Shown: one piece after another, positions 20,778-30,056 of the stretch | Position numbering within the stretch: the first letter of the stretch is position 1 | How the letters are laid out: each line of letters opens with the position of its first letter | Assembly: GCA_944383325.1 (NCBI GenBank) | Contig: CALWPC010000026.1 | Coordinates: forward strand, 1 to 64,000 | Direction: 5' to 3' | Source: an uncultured Lachnospiraceae bacterium | GTDB lineage: Bacteria > Bacillota > Clostridia > Lachnospirales > Lachnospiraceae | DNA length: 64,000 nt | Notes under the pieces: generated by a model | The model's database searches: none | What the model was told of the DNA's origin: nothing | What the model saw: the letters and a program-made list of their open reading frames with translations, nothing else | Position numbers and translations under genes: made by a program

Positions 20778-23700
20778 TCAAATCAACTGCGCCGCAATTT
20801 GTAATACAATCAGCGCATCCGCCGCGCTGATCACGCCGTCTGCGTTCAGATCAGCCGCGGCCTCCTGCTTCCCTGTAAGTTGAGCAAGCTTTGCCGCATG
20901 CTGCAAAATCAGCAGCGCGTCCGACGCATTCGTAATTCCGTCCCCGTTCACATCACCTGTGAGCGGCTTTTCCTCTACCTTTGCTTTTCGAATCTCCAAC
21001 ACTACGGTCGATTCCAAATCCGTATCTTCCACATAAAGCCGGATCTTCGTCGTCCCCTGCGTCTTTGCACGAACGGTCACCTCAAAACTTCCGTCCGACT
21101 GTATTTTGACGTCCGTGACTTCTGCAAGATAGGAATTATCTACCTCTGCCATCAGCTTTGCAGACTCCAAATCCGCAGATGCTCCGCCGAGTGTTCCGCA
21201 GATCACCGCCGTGTCTCCTTTATTCACTGAGAGATCACCTGCGTCGTCAAGCTTCATGGAAGTAGGCACAATCTGACAGATCTGACTCAATACTGATTTT
21301 TCCTCTGACAAAACGCCCGCATACGTCCGAATACCGGCAGAAGCAGTCACCGTATAGAGCGCTCCTGACGTCAGGCGAGCCTGTTTCGGCCGGAATAAAA
21401 ATGTTCTGGCCGTCTCGATACCATCAACCATCACCGCATCTAACGCCTCAAATGTACCGTCGCATTTCTGATCCTCACATTTCACTAGCACACTGCCGGC
21501 CGATATATCAGATGTCCGGACATAATTGCTGAACATCACGCATACCGCATTATCTTCAAAAATCAATTTTTCAAGATAAGCCGGCCGCACAGACTTCATT
21601 GCCACATTCACATCGGTCTGAATCGGCGGCACAGGCAGCCACTCGCTAGAGGTTGTTTCATAACCCTCTTTTTCGTACTGAACCTGCCACTCACCCTCCG
21701 GCACATCCCACGCATAAGATCCCTCCGCATCGGTCAGCAGAGGATTGTCCTGAGAATATTCCTCAGCGTCCCATTTGACGACATTGCCATCTCCATCCCG
21801 GTAATAAATCGTAGCCGTCACATCCTCCAGACGATTCTCCTCCTGTACTTCATACACATAACCACTGGGATCTAGCAGCCACTTTGGCCGGAATACATTC
21901 CAAAAATACTGCCAAAGATCCATCGTCCCGCCATCAGCCAAATACCGTCCGTAGTCATCTAAAAAGTCAGAACACATCCCGGAGATAATCATCGACGCAA
22001 ACCCGACAAACAGCGGACCTGCCACCGGCACAACTAAACCGGAACCATATGTCGCGGTCGCTGCCAAAACAGCAATCCCCTTTTTGACGATCTCAATACA
22101 CAGCAGCTGATTCCTCGCATACGCTTTCTGCTCAGCGGACATCGTTGTACTATTCTCAATACGGGCAAGATTTTCCGAATAATTGATCACATCGCCAATG
22201 AAATCATAAATTTCTCCGTACAGGCCCAATTCCTTCCCGAGCGATTTGATCATGCCGTCGTCCAGCAGATGACCCAAGGCCTCCATAAGGTTGCCGCTTC
22301 CTTCCAGTCCATCGCCGATCGCATTGAACGTAGTGCTGAAAATATTCTGGCCGTCGTATACCTGAAATTCCACATAATTGTCCGACGTCTGGACCGAAGT
22401 ATAATAGTCGTCTGAGGACGGCGAAAAGCGTTCAAAGCCCATATCCTGCAGTGTGCTTTCCGGCATATCGCCGACCGTCTCCATCGTCATCTCCATGTCA
22501 ACCGTCACTTCGCCGTCCGACATTGTCGTTTCATTATAATCCCGCGGGAAGTAAATTTCACCCTTCCATGTATCCGCCGTGTTTTCAGTTACAGTCACAT
22601 CCGCCTTTCCGCGGTTCTCTTCATGCAGTGTCTCAAACGTCTGTTGAAATGTATGATCCGACACCTCATTAACCGTATACTGCTCTTCCACATCATACAG
22701 CACCTGAATCGAACCCGGCGTGTACGAGTGGTTTCCCTCGTCAAAATATCCAGATGTAACCCATTTTCCGCTCTCTTCGTCTTTGTAAGCCGGAACAGCC
22801 TGCGTACTGCCGTTTTTGCTGCTTGCCACATATACATGACGAATACTTGCATCGTTCTCAATGTCAAGTACAAACGAATATCCGCCGGCCGGATTCAGGC
22901 TGATTGCCGGGCGGGTTCGGTCCGTACTGATTGTTGTTTTATATATTCTATTGGTGAGCTTATGATACTGCAATTCAATTTCATGAATTTCCGGCGCTAG
23001 CGGATTCCTTGTAATCTGCACGCTGTCGGTACGATATTGCCCGCCTGTGCCCGGCAAAATGCATGCATATACATCATATGTCGTCTGATCCCCCTCGGGA
23101 ACCGGAACATCAACGGAATAGGTTCCGTCTTGTTTTGCGGTCGCCGTCGCCGCCTCTTTGCCGTCAATATAAATATAGACTTTCGTCTTAGGGCTCGTGA
23201 GTCCCTGCGCCCTCACCTCATCTCCCGAAAACTGTTCCGGTATTTCCAGCGTCAGCTTCGGTGTTTTAAACGTGACGGCGTCCATATGCTCTGAATACTC
23301 GCTTCCCTGATAATGAAACAGATAGTCCGCCGTTACGCGAAACGCATCACTGTAAGAGTTCGGCTTTACGATAAACGAAACTTCACTCTCCGCTGCATCG
23401 GCGCCCACAGTGATTACTTGTCCGTACGAACCCGAAGTATACGTGCTTTCTTCTCCATTTACGCGCACACTGTTCTCAACCAGTTCCACTCCCGACGGAA
23501 GCGAAATTCGTACCCGTCCTTGTTCCACCTGCTCGGCAAAAAGCGTATTTTTTTTGACGGCACAGGTAATCTGCATCAGACTGTCAACCGTCACTTCCTC
23601 CCGGTTCGCCTCCACAGAGACCGCCGACATATCAAGCGCCCGAAAATAATCGCTTGTACTTCCCTGAAATCCGGCGGCGTCCACAGGTACAATCTGCCCG

Positions 23701-26009
23701 TCCGTCACGCGAACCGTCTGCAAAAAATAATCCTCGCCGTTTGTCAGCTTCAGACGCTCAAACTCCCCAAGATCTTCAAACTCCCAGAAATTGCCGTCGG
23801 ACAACAGTAGAAGCACCTGATAAGTTCCTTCCGGCACTTCCTCCGTTTCTATCCAATTCGTGCTCTGGACATTGTCCGCCTTCGCGATGCGCTTCCCATC
23901 CTGTCCGAAAATCTGCACGTGAGGAGCAAACAAACAATGTTCTGTCAGAGACAACCGAATATACCCCCGCTGCTGCAATTCCACCGAAAGCACATTCTCC
24001 GGCTGCTCCTGCAGCACAAATTCCAGTTTTGTATCACATATCGAATTTCCGCTCACCGTCATCAGCAGGCGATCGCCCGCATTGCCTGCAACTTGAGAAA
24101 GCATGATCGTATTTTGATCAATAGAAAATTCTTCAATCTTGATCCCCTGCGTCAGATTTTCCAGAGTGACTTCATATTCTTCTATATTGACCGGTGTCCT
24201 CTCCGACTGCTCGCCTGACAACGCCGACTGCACAAGATCGGTCTGACACTGAATTTCTATCGTTTCTGACGGTACCTCTGCAATATCATAAGAAATTCTC
24301 TGAACCTGTAACAATCCGTCCTGCACAATCCCATATGGAACTGTCACCCGCAGATCCGACGTATTATCCGAAAGATTTTGTACATACAGCCGCTGCTGTG
24401 CATACAGGCTCTGTACGTTCTTTGTCTGATTTTCCAACAACGTATACCGATCCGGCGCGCTGTATTGCAACGCACTGTACGGCTGACTCTGATCACTCAA
24501 AAGCTGCACGCTCAGATGATAGCCAAGCTTTGACACCATTCTGCACTTCTCTCCCGGCGCAAGGACATAACTTTGCAGTGCAGGAAAAGCGCTCTCAGAA
24601 AAGGTAAGTCCCTGATCATACCATTCGTATGGAAAAGTGACGTCTACCTCAAGCTGATCATTATCCTGTGAACACACTGTGATCACCTGACTCTGCGCTT
24701 TGCCGCTAGACGCATACAACTCAGAAATTCCGCGCGCCTGCCCATACGTTAATACTTTCCCCGTCTGATCGAACGTCACATACTCCAACCAGTTTGACGA
24801 CGTACTCGCATCGTGCATAAACCAGACATATTCTCCTGAACGATTATCAATATAATAACTCCTGTTATTGTACAGCGTCATATGCATAAGCGCCGGCATT
24901 TCACACTCTCTGACCGTCACCCCGGCGGCATACTCCTGATACGGCATAGTCATATCCGCCCGAAAATTTTCTTCTCCCGGCACGCTTACCGTCACACGCA
25001 CCCTGTTGACCCGCCCGGTGCCATCTGCCGCGAGCGTTCCGATCGACGAATCTGTATTGAACGTATAAATGCTTCCGGTTGACCGGTATTGTACCATCTC
25101 AAGCCAGTCGCCTCTGCCGGAGACATTGCTCTGTACAGAGACTCCGGTTCCGGTATTGTTCACAAGTTCATAACTTTTTCCATTTTCAAATGTAAAATGC
25201 ATAAGAGCCGGCGTCGCCGACTCCTCAATCGTAGCGCCCGCCTCAAAATAGGTATAGGGATACGTAATGTCCGCACAAAAGTCGTCTTCCGAAGCGCATA
25301 CCGTTACATCTTCGCAGGTCAGATTGGAAGAGGACGTTCCGGGATCCAAAGAACGGAGCGCGCTATCGCTGCCAAACGTAAAATAGCTCCCGGATTGCCT
25401 TCTCGAAACGTATTCCACCCATTTCTGTGTTCCCTCAACATCATCATGAAACATTACCAAATACCCGGTATCATTCACCAGTCTGTAATGTTTTCCATTT
25501 TCCATTGTCACGTGTTTCAGCGCCGGTGTCTGCGACAGTGTAAAAACAACGGTCTCTTTCTGTTCCGACGCGATGCTGATGAACAGTTCATTCTCCGCGA
25601 CCGAAGTGATTGTAGTGACGCCGCCCGCATCTACATAGACCGTTTTTGACTGCAGCAACCCAAAACTGCTCACCTGCCCGCTGCTTTCTACCTGCTCATA
25701 TTCCAGAGCGCCGCTCTCTGAAACGGTCACGTTCACCGACGAGCTTCCGGAATTCTGAATTTTGACAGACTGGCCGGCCTCCACAGCAAGACTGTACATG
25801 CCGTTCGCCTCCGTTCCCTCCAGAACAGTGTCCGCCGGTCCGCCAGACAGGATCATCTGAGAAACCCCTTCCAATTCCGTCGCCATCTCTAGCTGTGCAT
25901 CACCCGCCAGGGCTACAAGACTGCCGCCGGTCAAATGAATGGACAAAACCGCTGCTAGCAGGACAGCCAAACATCTCCTGAAATAAATTCCATGTCTCCT
26001 CCCTCTCAT
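20778..26009 (-). CDS. Giant secreted multidomain protein with C-terminal dockerin
   Basis: The 1743-residue protein starts at the ATG at 26009, six bases after GGAGG; ATGs at 26015 and 26039 are too close or upstream. It has a signal peptide (about 1-36) and four ~105-residue repeats starting near residues 161, 266, 371 and 475, each opening with PAL and an N-G-[KR]-type turn. Beta-rich Ig-like regions follow. A helical insert (about 1230-1375) contains a 36-residue Gly-rich hydrophobic hairpin, then come a PSGYVYE element, a carboxypeptidase-regulatory-like domain (WDVPEGEWQVQYEKEGYE), an SbsA-like Ig domain, and a type I dockerin (about 1686-1743) with two DxNxDG loops. No enzyme motif is visible. 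The role may be adhesion or scaffolding. Confidence 0.85.
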   Translation of the reverse strand: MRGRRHGIYFRRCLAVLLAAVLSIHLTGGSLVALAGDAQLEMATELEGVSQMILSGGPADTVLEGTEANGMYSLAVEAGQSVKIQNSGSSSVNVTVSESGALEYEQVESSGQVSSFGLLQSKTVYVDAGGVTTITSVAENELFISIASEQKETVVFTLSQTPALKHVTMENGKHYRLVNDTGYLVMFHDDVEGTQKWVEYVSRRQSGSYFTFGSDSALRSLDPGTSSSNLTCEDVTVCASEDDFCADITYPYTYFEAGATIEESATPALMHFTFENGKSYELVNNTGTGVSVQSNVSGRGDWLEMVQYRSTGSIYTFNTDSSIGTLAADGTGRVNRVRVTVSVPGEENFRADMTMPYQEYAAGVTVRECEMPALMHMTLYNNRSYYIDNRSGEYVWFMHDASTSSNWLEYVTFDQTGKVLTYGQARGISELYASSGKAQSQVITVCSQDNDQLEVDVTFPYEWYDQGLTFSESAFPALQSYVLAPGEKCRMVSKLGYHLSVQLLSDQSQPYSALQYSAPDRYTLLENQTKNVQSLYAQQRLYVQNLSDNTSDLRVTVPYGIVQDGLLQVQRISYDIAEVPSETIEIQCQTDLVQSALSGEQSERTPVNIEEYEVTLENLTQGIKIEEFSIDQNTIMLSQVAGNAGDRLLMTVSGNSICDTKLEFVLQEQPENVLSVELQQRGYIRLSLTEHCLFAPHVQIFGQDGKRIAKADNVQSTNWIETEEVPEGTYQVLLLLSDGNFWEFEDLGEFERLKLTNGEDYFLQTVRVTDGQIVPVDAAGFQGSTSDYFRALDMSAVSVEANREEVTVDSLMQITCAVKKNTLFAEQVEQGRVRISLPSGVELVENSVRVNGEESTYTSGSYGQVITVGADAAESEVSFIVKPNSYSDAFRVTADYLFHYQGSEYSEHMDAVTFKTPKLTLEIPEQFSGDEVRAQGLTSPKTKVYIYIDGKEAATATAKQDGTYSVDVPVPEGDQTTYDVYACILPGTGGQYRTDSVQITRNPLAPEIHEIELQYHKLTNRIYKTTISTDRTRPAISLNPAGGYSFVLDIENDASIRHVYVASSKNGSTQAVPAYKDEESGKWVTSGYFDEGNHSYTPGSIQVLYDVEEQYTVNEVSDHTFQQTFETLHEENRGKADVTVTENTADTWKGEIYFPRDYNETTMSDGEVTVDMEMTMETVGDMPESTLQDMGFERFSPSSDDYYTSVQTSDNYVEFQVYDGQNIFSTTFNAIGDGLEGSGNLMEALGHLLDDGMIKSLGKELGLYGEIYDFIGDVINYSENLARIENSTTMSAEQKAYARNQLLCIEIVKKGIAVLAATATYGSGLVVPVAGPLFVGFASMIISGMCSDFLDDYGRYLADGGTMDLWQYFWNVFRPKWLLDPSGYVYEVQEENRLEDVTATIYYRDGDGNVVKWDAEEYSQDNPLLTDAEGSYAWDVPEGEWQVQYEKEGYETTSSEWLPVPPIQTDVNVAMKSVRPAYLEKLIFEDNAVCVMFSNYVRTSDISAGSVLVKCEDQKCDGTFEALDAVMVDGIETARTFLFRPKQARLTSGALYTVTASAGIRTYAGVLSEEKSVLSQICQIVPTSMKLDDAGDLSVNKGDTAVICGTLGGASADLESAKLMAEVDNSYLAEVTDVKIQSDGSFEVTVRAKTQGTTKIRLYVEDTDLESTVVLEIRKAKVEEKPLTGDVNGDGITNASDALLILQHAAKLAQLTGKQEAAADLNADGVISAADALIVLQIAAQLI
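24270..25529 (-). repeat. Four ~105-residue protein repeats in the giant dockerin protein
   Basis: Units begin TPALKHVTMENGK, TPALMHFTFENGK, MPALMHMTLYNNR and FPALQSYVLAPGE, spaced 105, 105 and 104 residues. Units 1-3 share WxEM/WxEY and a closing [FY]-x-x-[GQ] ahead of the next unit. Unit 4 is the most diverged. The DNA copies have diverged too, so this is an old duplication. Confidence 0.8.
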
Positions 26010-26144
26010 ACACATCCTCCTCCCAAAACAAAAAGACAACGCAGTTTCTATTATGATAACATGAAATTTAATGTTTCGCTATGACTTTGGTCTTTTTTTC
26101 CAGTCTTAACAGGAACTTTATGATCTGATTTCCCGCTTCATCTT

Positions 26145-26954
26145 TTACGATTGTACAACAAGCGAAAGCAGCAAAAAAACGCAAACCTGCACGCCGGCTA
26201 CAACTGCCCCCACCGGCAGTGCAAACGCGCAGGCGAGCAAAAATCCAAGCACATACCCAAGCACTGAAAAACAAACCGCCGCAAATGTAACCGCGCGAAA
26301 ATTCCGGCAAAGCCGCATTGCGCTGAGCACCGGAATTAACAACAGACCGGAAATCAGAAGCGCCCCCATCATTCTCATCCCAAGCACGACAACAATCGCC
26401 GTCATCGCCGCCAGCACCATTTGATACAAGTCCACATTCAGCCCGGACGCCTTCGTAAATGTTTCATCAAATGTCACGGCAAACATTCTGTTCCACAACA
26501 GCAGGTAGCATATGAGGATTACCGCCGACATCACAATACAAAGCAGCACATCATGATTATCAAGCATCAGAACGCTTCCAAACAAGTAACTGTAGACATC
26601 CGTATTCATGCCGGACGACATGGACAGAAACATCACCCCAATTGCCACCGCGCTGACCGACACAAGCGCAATAGCCGCATCGCCCTGAAGCCCCCCTGTG
26701 TTTCTTCCAAGGCGCAGCATCAGAAAGGCTGCCGCCAATACTACCGGTATGCTGACTCCCAGAGGAGCCGCCCCGAGGGCCATTGCAACGGCCGCCGCTC
26801 CAAACGCCACATGAGAAAGCCCGTCCCCGATCATAGAATAACGCCTGAGCACCAGATTAACGCCCAACAGAGCCGCACAGGCGGAAATCAGCACGCCGAC
26901 AAAAATTGCTCTCCATATAAAACTGTACGAAAACATTTCCAAAAAACCATCCAT
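26145..26954 (-). CDS. Metal (zinc-type) ABC transporter permease, second copy
   Basis: A 269-residue integral membrane protein of the ABC-3 (ZnuB/MntB) family with eight to nine helices and the pattern MIGDGLSHVAFGAAAVAMA. It is closely related to the permease encoded just upstream, so the importer is probably a heterodimer. The start has GGAG ten bases before. It is the last gene of the znuA-znuC-permease-permease operon. Confidence 0.9.
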   Translation of the reverse strand: MDGFLEMFSYSFIWRAIFVGVLISACAALLGVNLVLRRYSMIGDGLSHVAFGAAAVAMALGAAPLGVSIPVVLAAAFLMLRLGRNTGGLQGDAAIALVSVSAVAIGVMFLSMSSGMNTDVYSYLFGSVLMLDNHDVLLCIVMSAVILICYLLLWNRMFAVTFDETFTKASGLNVDLYQMVLAAMTAIVVVLGMRMMGALLISGLLLIPVLSAMRLCRNFRAVTFAAVCFSVLGYVLGFLLACAFALPVGAVVAGVQVCVFLLLSLVVQS

Positions 26955-26986
26955 ATCTGATCAACTCCAACTATGGATCCGCGCGC

Positions 26987-27811
26987 TTAGGCGCTGCGGC
27001 CCCTGAGAATACTTATGAACACCGTTAAAAGATACGCCGCCAGTTGTACAAGAATAATCCCCGCCCCCGCCGGTGCCGAACAGAAAAAGGACAGCAGCAG
27101 ACCGATCACGCAGCAAACCGGAGACAGCACTGCCGCGACAATGACCACAGAACGGTAACGGCGACACAGCCGCATGGCGCTCAGCGCCGGAAAAATAATC
27201 AGGCCGGAAATCAAAAGCGCCCCGACCACTCTCATACCGACGACGATCGTGACCGCAGTCATCAGACTCAGCACTGCCTGGTAATATCCCGTCGGCGTCC
27301 CTGTTGCCTGGGCAAACGTCTCGTCAAAGGTCACCGCAAACACCCTCTGATAAAACAAGATATAGAGAATGAACACACCGGCACACAGCGTAACGCTGAG
27401 CACTACATCCGTTTTATTCATAGACAGGATGCTGCCGAATAAATAGCTGTTGACATCCGCATTCACACCGGTTGTCAGGGCAATCAGAATCATTCCGAAG
27501 GCCAGGGCGCCGATCGACAGAACTCCAACCATGGCGTCTCCCTGGATTTCCGAATGGCCCTGAGCCCACAAAATAAAAAAAGCCGCAGCAATCACTAACG
27601 GCAAACTGACGGCAAGCGGCGAGAAATGAAGTACGGACGCCAATGCAAGCGCCGCAAAACCGACGTGCGACAGACCATCCCCAATCATGGAAAAGCGTTT
27701 CAGAACAAGATGAACGCCCAAAACTCCCGCACAGAGCGACATGAGCACACCCACAATCAGCGCCCTCTGCATAAAACCATATGAAACCGCCTCCGTCAGC
27801 AATTCACACAT
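26987..27811 (-). CDS. znuB: Metal (zinc-type) ABC transporter permease, first copy
   Basis: A 274-residue ABC-3 family permease with RFSMIGDGLSHVGFAALALA and a TFAQATG cytoplasmic coupling region. I start at 27811, overlapping the ATPase stop by eight bases, with GGGAGGTG just upstream; an in-frame ATG at 27874 lies deep in the ATPase gene and is rejected. It probably carries zinc or manganese across the membrane with its paralogue. Confidence 0.9.
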   Translation of the reverse strand: MCELLTEAVSYGFMQRALIVGVLMSLCAGVLGVHLVLKRFSMIGDGLSHVGFAALALASVLHFSPLAVSLPLVIAAAFFILWAQGHSEIQGDAMVGVLSIGALAFGMILIALTTGVNADVNSYLFGSILSMNKTDVVLSVTLCAGVFILYILFYQRVFAVTFDETFAQATGTPTGYYQAVLSLMTAVTIVVGMRVVGALLISGLIIFPALSAMRLCRRYRSVVIVAAVLSPVCCVIGLLLSFFCSAPAGAGIILVQLAAYLLTVFISILRGRSA

Positions 27812-28514
27812 GTTCTTCACCTCCCAAAAACGCTCTCCCGATCGGGCTGTGCACATATTGATCTTTTGTGCCAAAAAAAATCTGTTTGTTTTTCAAGTGC
27901 AGAATATGACTGGCCTGTCCGACCGCACCTTCCAGATCATGCGATACCATCACAATCGTCACGTGCAATTCCCTGTTAATTTTTGAGATCATTTGATACA
28001 GTTCCCCGGTCACAATCGGATCCAACCCCGCCACCGGCTCGTCGAGAAGCAGTAATTTCTGTGTGGCGCACAGCGCGCGCGCCAACAGCACACGCTGTTG
28101 CTGGCCTCCCGATAACTCACGGTAACATTGCCGCCTCATATCCAAAATATTTAACTGTTCCATACGCATCAGCGCTTCCTTTTTCTCCGCAGCGCCGTAA
28201 AACGGACGCCTCCCCAGACGGTTCAGACACCCGGACAGCACCACCTCATAAACACTGGCCGGAAAATCCCTCTGTACATCTGTCTGCTGCGGCAAATATC
28301 CGATCTCCTGAGATTTCAGTCCGTTGCCAAACTCCACCGCGCCCCTCGCAGGTGTTTTCAGGCGCAAAAGTCCCTTGACAAGCGTGCTCTTTCCCGAGCC
28401 GTTTTCGCCTACAATGCAGAGATAATCTCCTGCATGAACGACAAAATTCAACTCGTCAATGACAATCTTTCCTTCATATGCAAAAGCCGCATTTTTACAG
28501 GTTATATACGCCAT
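27804..28514 (-). CDS. znuC: Metal (zinc-type) ABC transporter ATPase
   Basis: A 236-residue ATPase with Walker A GENGSGKST, signature LSGGQQQRVLLARAL, Walker B KLLLLDEP and the H-loop MVSHD. It powers the two adjacent permeases. The ATG at 28514 follows AGGAG; ATGs at 28526 and 28538 are alternatives. Confidence 0.93.
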   Translation of the reverse strand: MAYITCKNAAFAYEGKIVIDELNFVVHAGDYLCIVGENGSGKSTLVKGLLRLKTPARGAVEFGNGLKSQEIGYLPQQTDVQRDFPASVYEVVLSGCLNRLGRRPFYGAAEKKEALMRMEQLNILDMRRQCYRELSGGQQQRVLLARALCATQKLLLLDEPVAGLDPIVTGELYQMISKINRELHVTIVMVSHDLEGAVGQASHILHLKNKQIFFGTKDQYVHSPIGRAFLGGEEHV

Positions 28515-28545
28515 ATCGCTCCTCATCTCTTCCGTCATATACTAA

Positions 28546-29535
28546 CTAATAAAGCGCCTCTTTCAGCGCGTCTGCATTCTCCTCCATCAGCTCCACATAC
28601 CCGACTCCGGCGTCAAACTGCTCTTTTGTCAGATTATGGCAGGAATTTAACTGCCGTTTGACCGCGCCGCCCTCCTCGCAGATAGTATCTGCAATTTTGC
28701 CGCTGGATAGTTCCATATGAAAAACAACTGGTATCTGCTCTTCACGCACGCGGTCTATGAGCGATGCAATGACCGCCGCTCCGGCCTCCGTATCGGACGC
28801 ACATCCCGAAAAAGCCGCATAACAGGTGAGTCCATACGCCTCCGCAAAATAGCGCATTGGAAAGCGGTCGCCGAATACAATAACTCGCCTTGCGGCGTTT
28901 TCCACAATTTTATGCAGCGCATCATCCAGTTGTGCCAGACGCGCCGTGTAAGCCTCTGCATTTTTCTCATACAGACTGCTGTGCGCCGGATCGTGCGCCG
29001 AAAGTGCTTTGGCAATGACACGCGTCAGCTGTATCGCATTGTCCGGATCCGTCCACACATGCTCATCATACTCCTCTTGTTCATGGTCATGATCCTCATC
29101 CGAACCGTGAGAATGCCCGCCCGTATCCGCAATGCCCTCATCCGTTTCTTCAAGAATCGTCCCTACACTGTCCAACATAGAGATAATGGTCATGTGCTCT
29201 GTGTCTATCGCCTCCAGAAACTCATCCACCCATTGATCGGATTCTCCTCCAATATAAATAAACACGTCGCAATTTTGAATTGCAACCAAATCCTGGGGAG
29301 TCGGTTCATACGAATGACTCTCTGTGCCGAGCGGCAGAAGCATCTGCAGCGTAACCAAATCTCCCGCAACTTGCCGAACAAAATCATACGGCGGAAAAAT
29401 CGTGGTAACCACACGTATTTTTCCGTCGTCTCTCTTCACATCTCCACTGAACCGGCAACCGGTACCTAACAGAGCCGCCGACAATACCATCGCAAAGATC
29501 AGCGCAGCGGTAAACCGTCTTTTCCTGCTGTTCAA
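28546..29535 (-). CDS. znuA: Zinc-binding lipoprotein of an ABC importer
   Basis: A 329-residue substrate-binding protein with a lipoprotein signal (LLGTGC, Cys27). The cluster A-I fold shows the metal-ligand segments HSYEPTP, EEYDEHVWTDP and a C-terminal AFSGC/HMELSSG region. A His/Asp-rich loop (GGHSHGSDEDHDHEQEE) is typical of zinc members. The start is TTG at 29535 with AAGGATGG upstream. It is 37 bases downstream of the barstar-like gene. Confidence 0.92.
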   Translation of the reverse strand: MNSRKRRFTAALIFAMVLSAALLGTGCRFSGDVKRDDGKIRVVTTIFPPYDFVRQVAGDLVTLQMLLPLGTESHSYEPTPQDLVAIQNCDVFIYIGGESDQWVDEFLEAIDTEHMTIISMLDSVGTILEETDEGIADTGGHSHGSDEDHDHEQEEYDEHVWTDPDNAIQLTRVIAKALSAHDPAHSSLYEKNAEAYTARLAQLDDALHKIVENAARRVIVFGDRFPMRYFAEAYGLTCYAAFSGCASDTEAGAAVIASLIDRVREEQIPVVFHMELSSGKIADTICEEGGAVKRQLNSCHNLTKEQFDAGVGYVELMEENADALKEALY

Positions 29536-29572
29536 TCACTTACCATCCTTCTATTTTACGAACGAAAGGCGG

Positions 29573-29869
29573 CTACTCATCGTAGCCGTCTCCGTCATCG
29601 TCCGTCATCTCAAACGAAATCATATCACTTTCCACCATCGCCTCTTCCAGAATCTCAATCAATTCTTCTGCAAGCTCCGGCTGCCTTGCCAAAAATACAT
29701 CCTCGCCGGTCAGCCGGATCTCCAAAGGCTCTGTAAATTCGACAAGAGCATCATACAGTGTGTGAAGATTCTGTCCGTCATACTCTGACAAAGACAGCGC
29801 ATCCACAAAAAGTTCTGTCACATCCTCTTCGTTCTGAATGATACTGCCATCTAAAACAATGCGTTTCAT
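29573..29869 (-). CDS. Barstar-family small acidic protein
   Basis: A 98-residue, very acidic protein. The opening VLDGSIIQNEEDVTELFVDAL followed by LSEYDGQNLHTLYDALVEF is the barstar pattern (a fold that inhibits barnase-type RNases, with a Y-G-x-N-L-D-A-L-like core). Here the core reads YDGQNLHTLYDAL. No barnase-like RNase gene is adjacent. AAGGGAG precedes the start. It may be co-transcribed with the zinc importer. Family call from motif only. Confidence 0.75.
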   Translation of the reverse strand: MKRIVLDGSIIQNEEDVTELFVDALSLSEYDGQNLHTLYDALVEFTEPLEIRLTGEDVFLARQPELAEELIEILEEAMVESDMISFEMTDDDGDGYDE

Positions 29870-30056
29870 TAATCTGTTCCACTCCCTTGCATTTCTTGGA
29901 CAAACTCATTATTTCAATGAACTAGCGAATATAAAATACGGCTGATAGGACTTTTATTTTCACTGATTATTGTATAGCATACGATGCATATATACAAGAC
30001 ATGCAACGAAATTTTAAAAACTGTCTGCTTTACGTTTTCATCCCTCTGAAAACAAA

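Noticed and set aside
20778-26009. Cohesin domain inside the giant dockerin protein
   Set aside because: The beta-rich regions look Ig-like or SbsA-like, and I could not find the cohesin strand pattern.
29881-29925. Zur/Fur-type box upstream of the barstar-znu genes
   Set aside because: TCATT and AATGA flank five bases, but the match to the 7-1-7 Fur-family palindrome is only partial and the site lies in the leader, so I do not call it.
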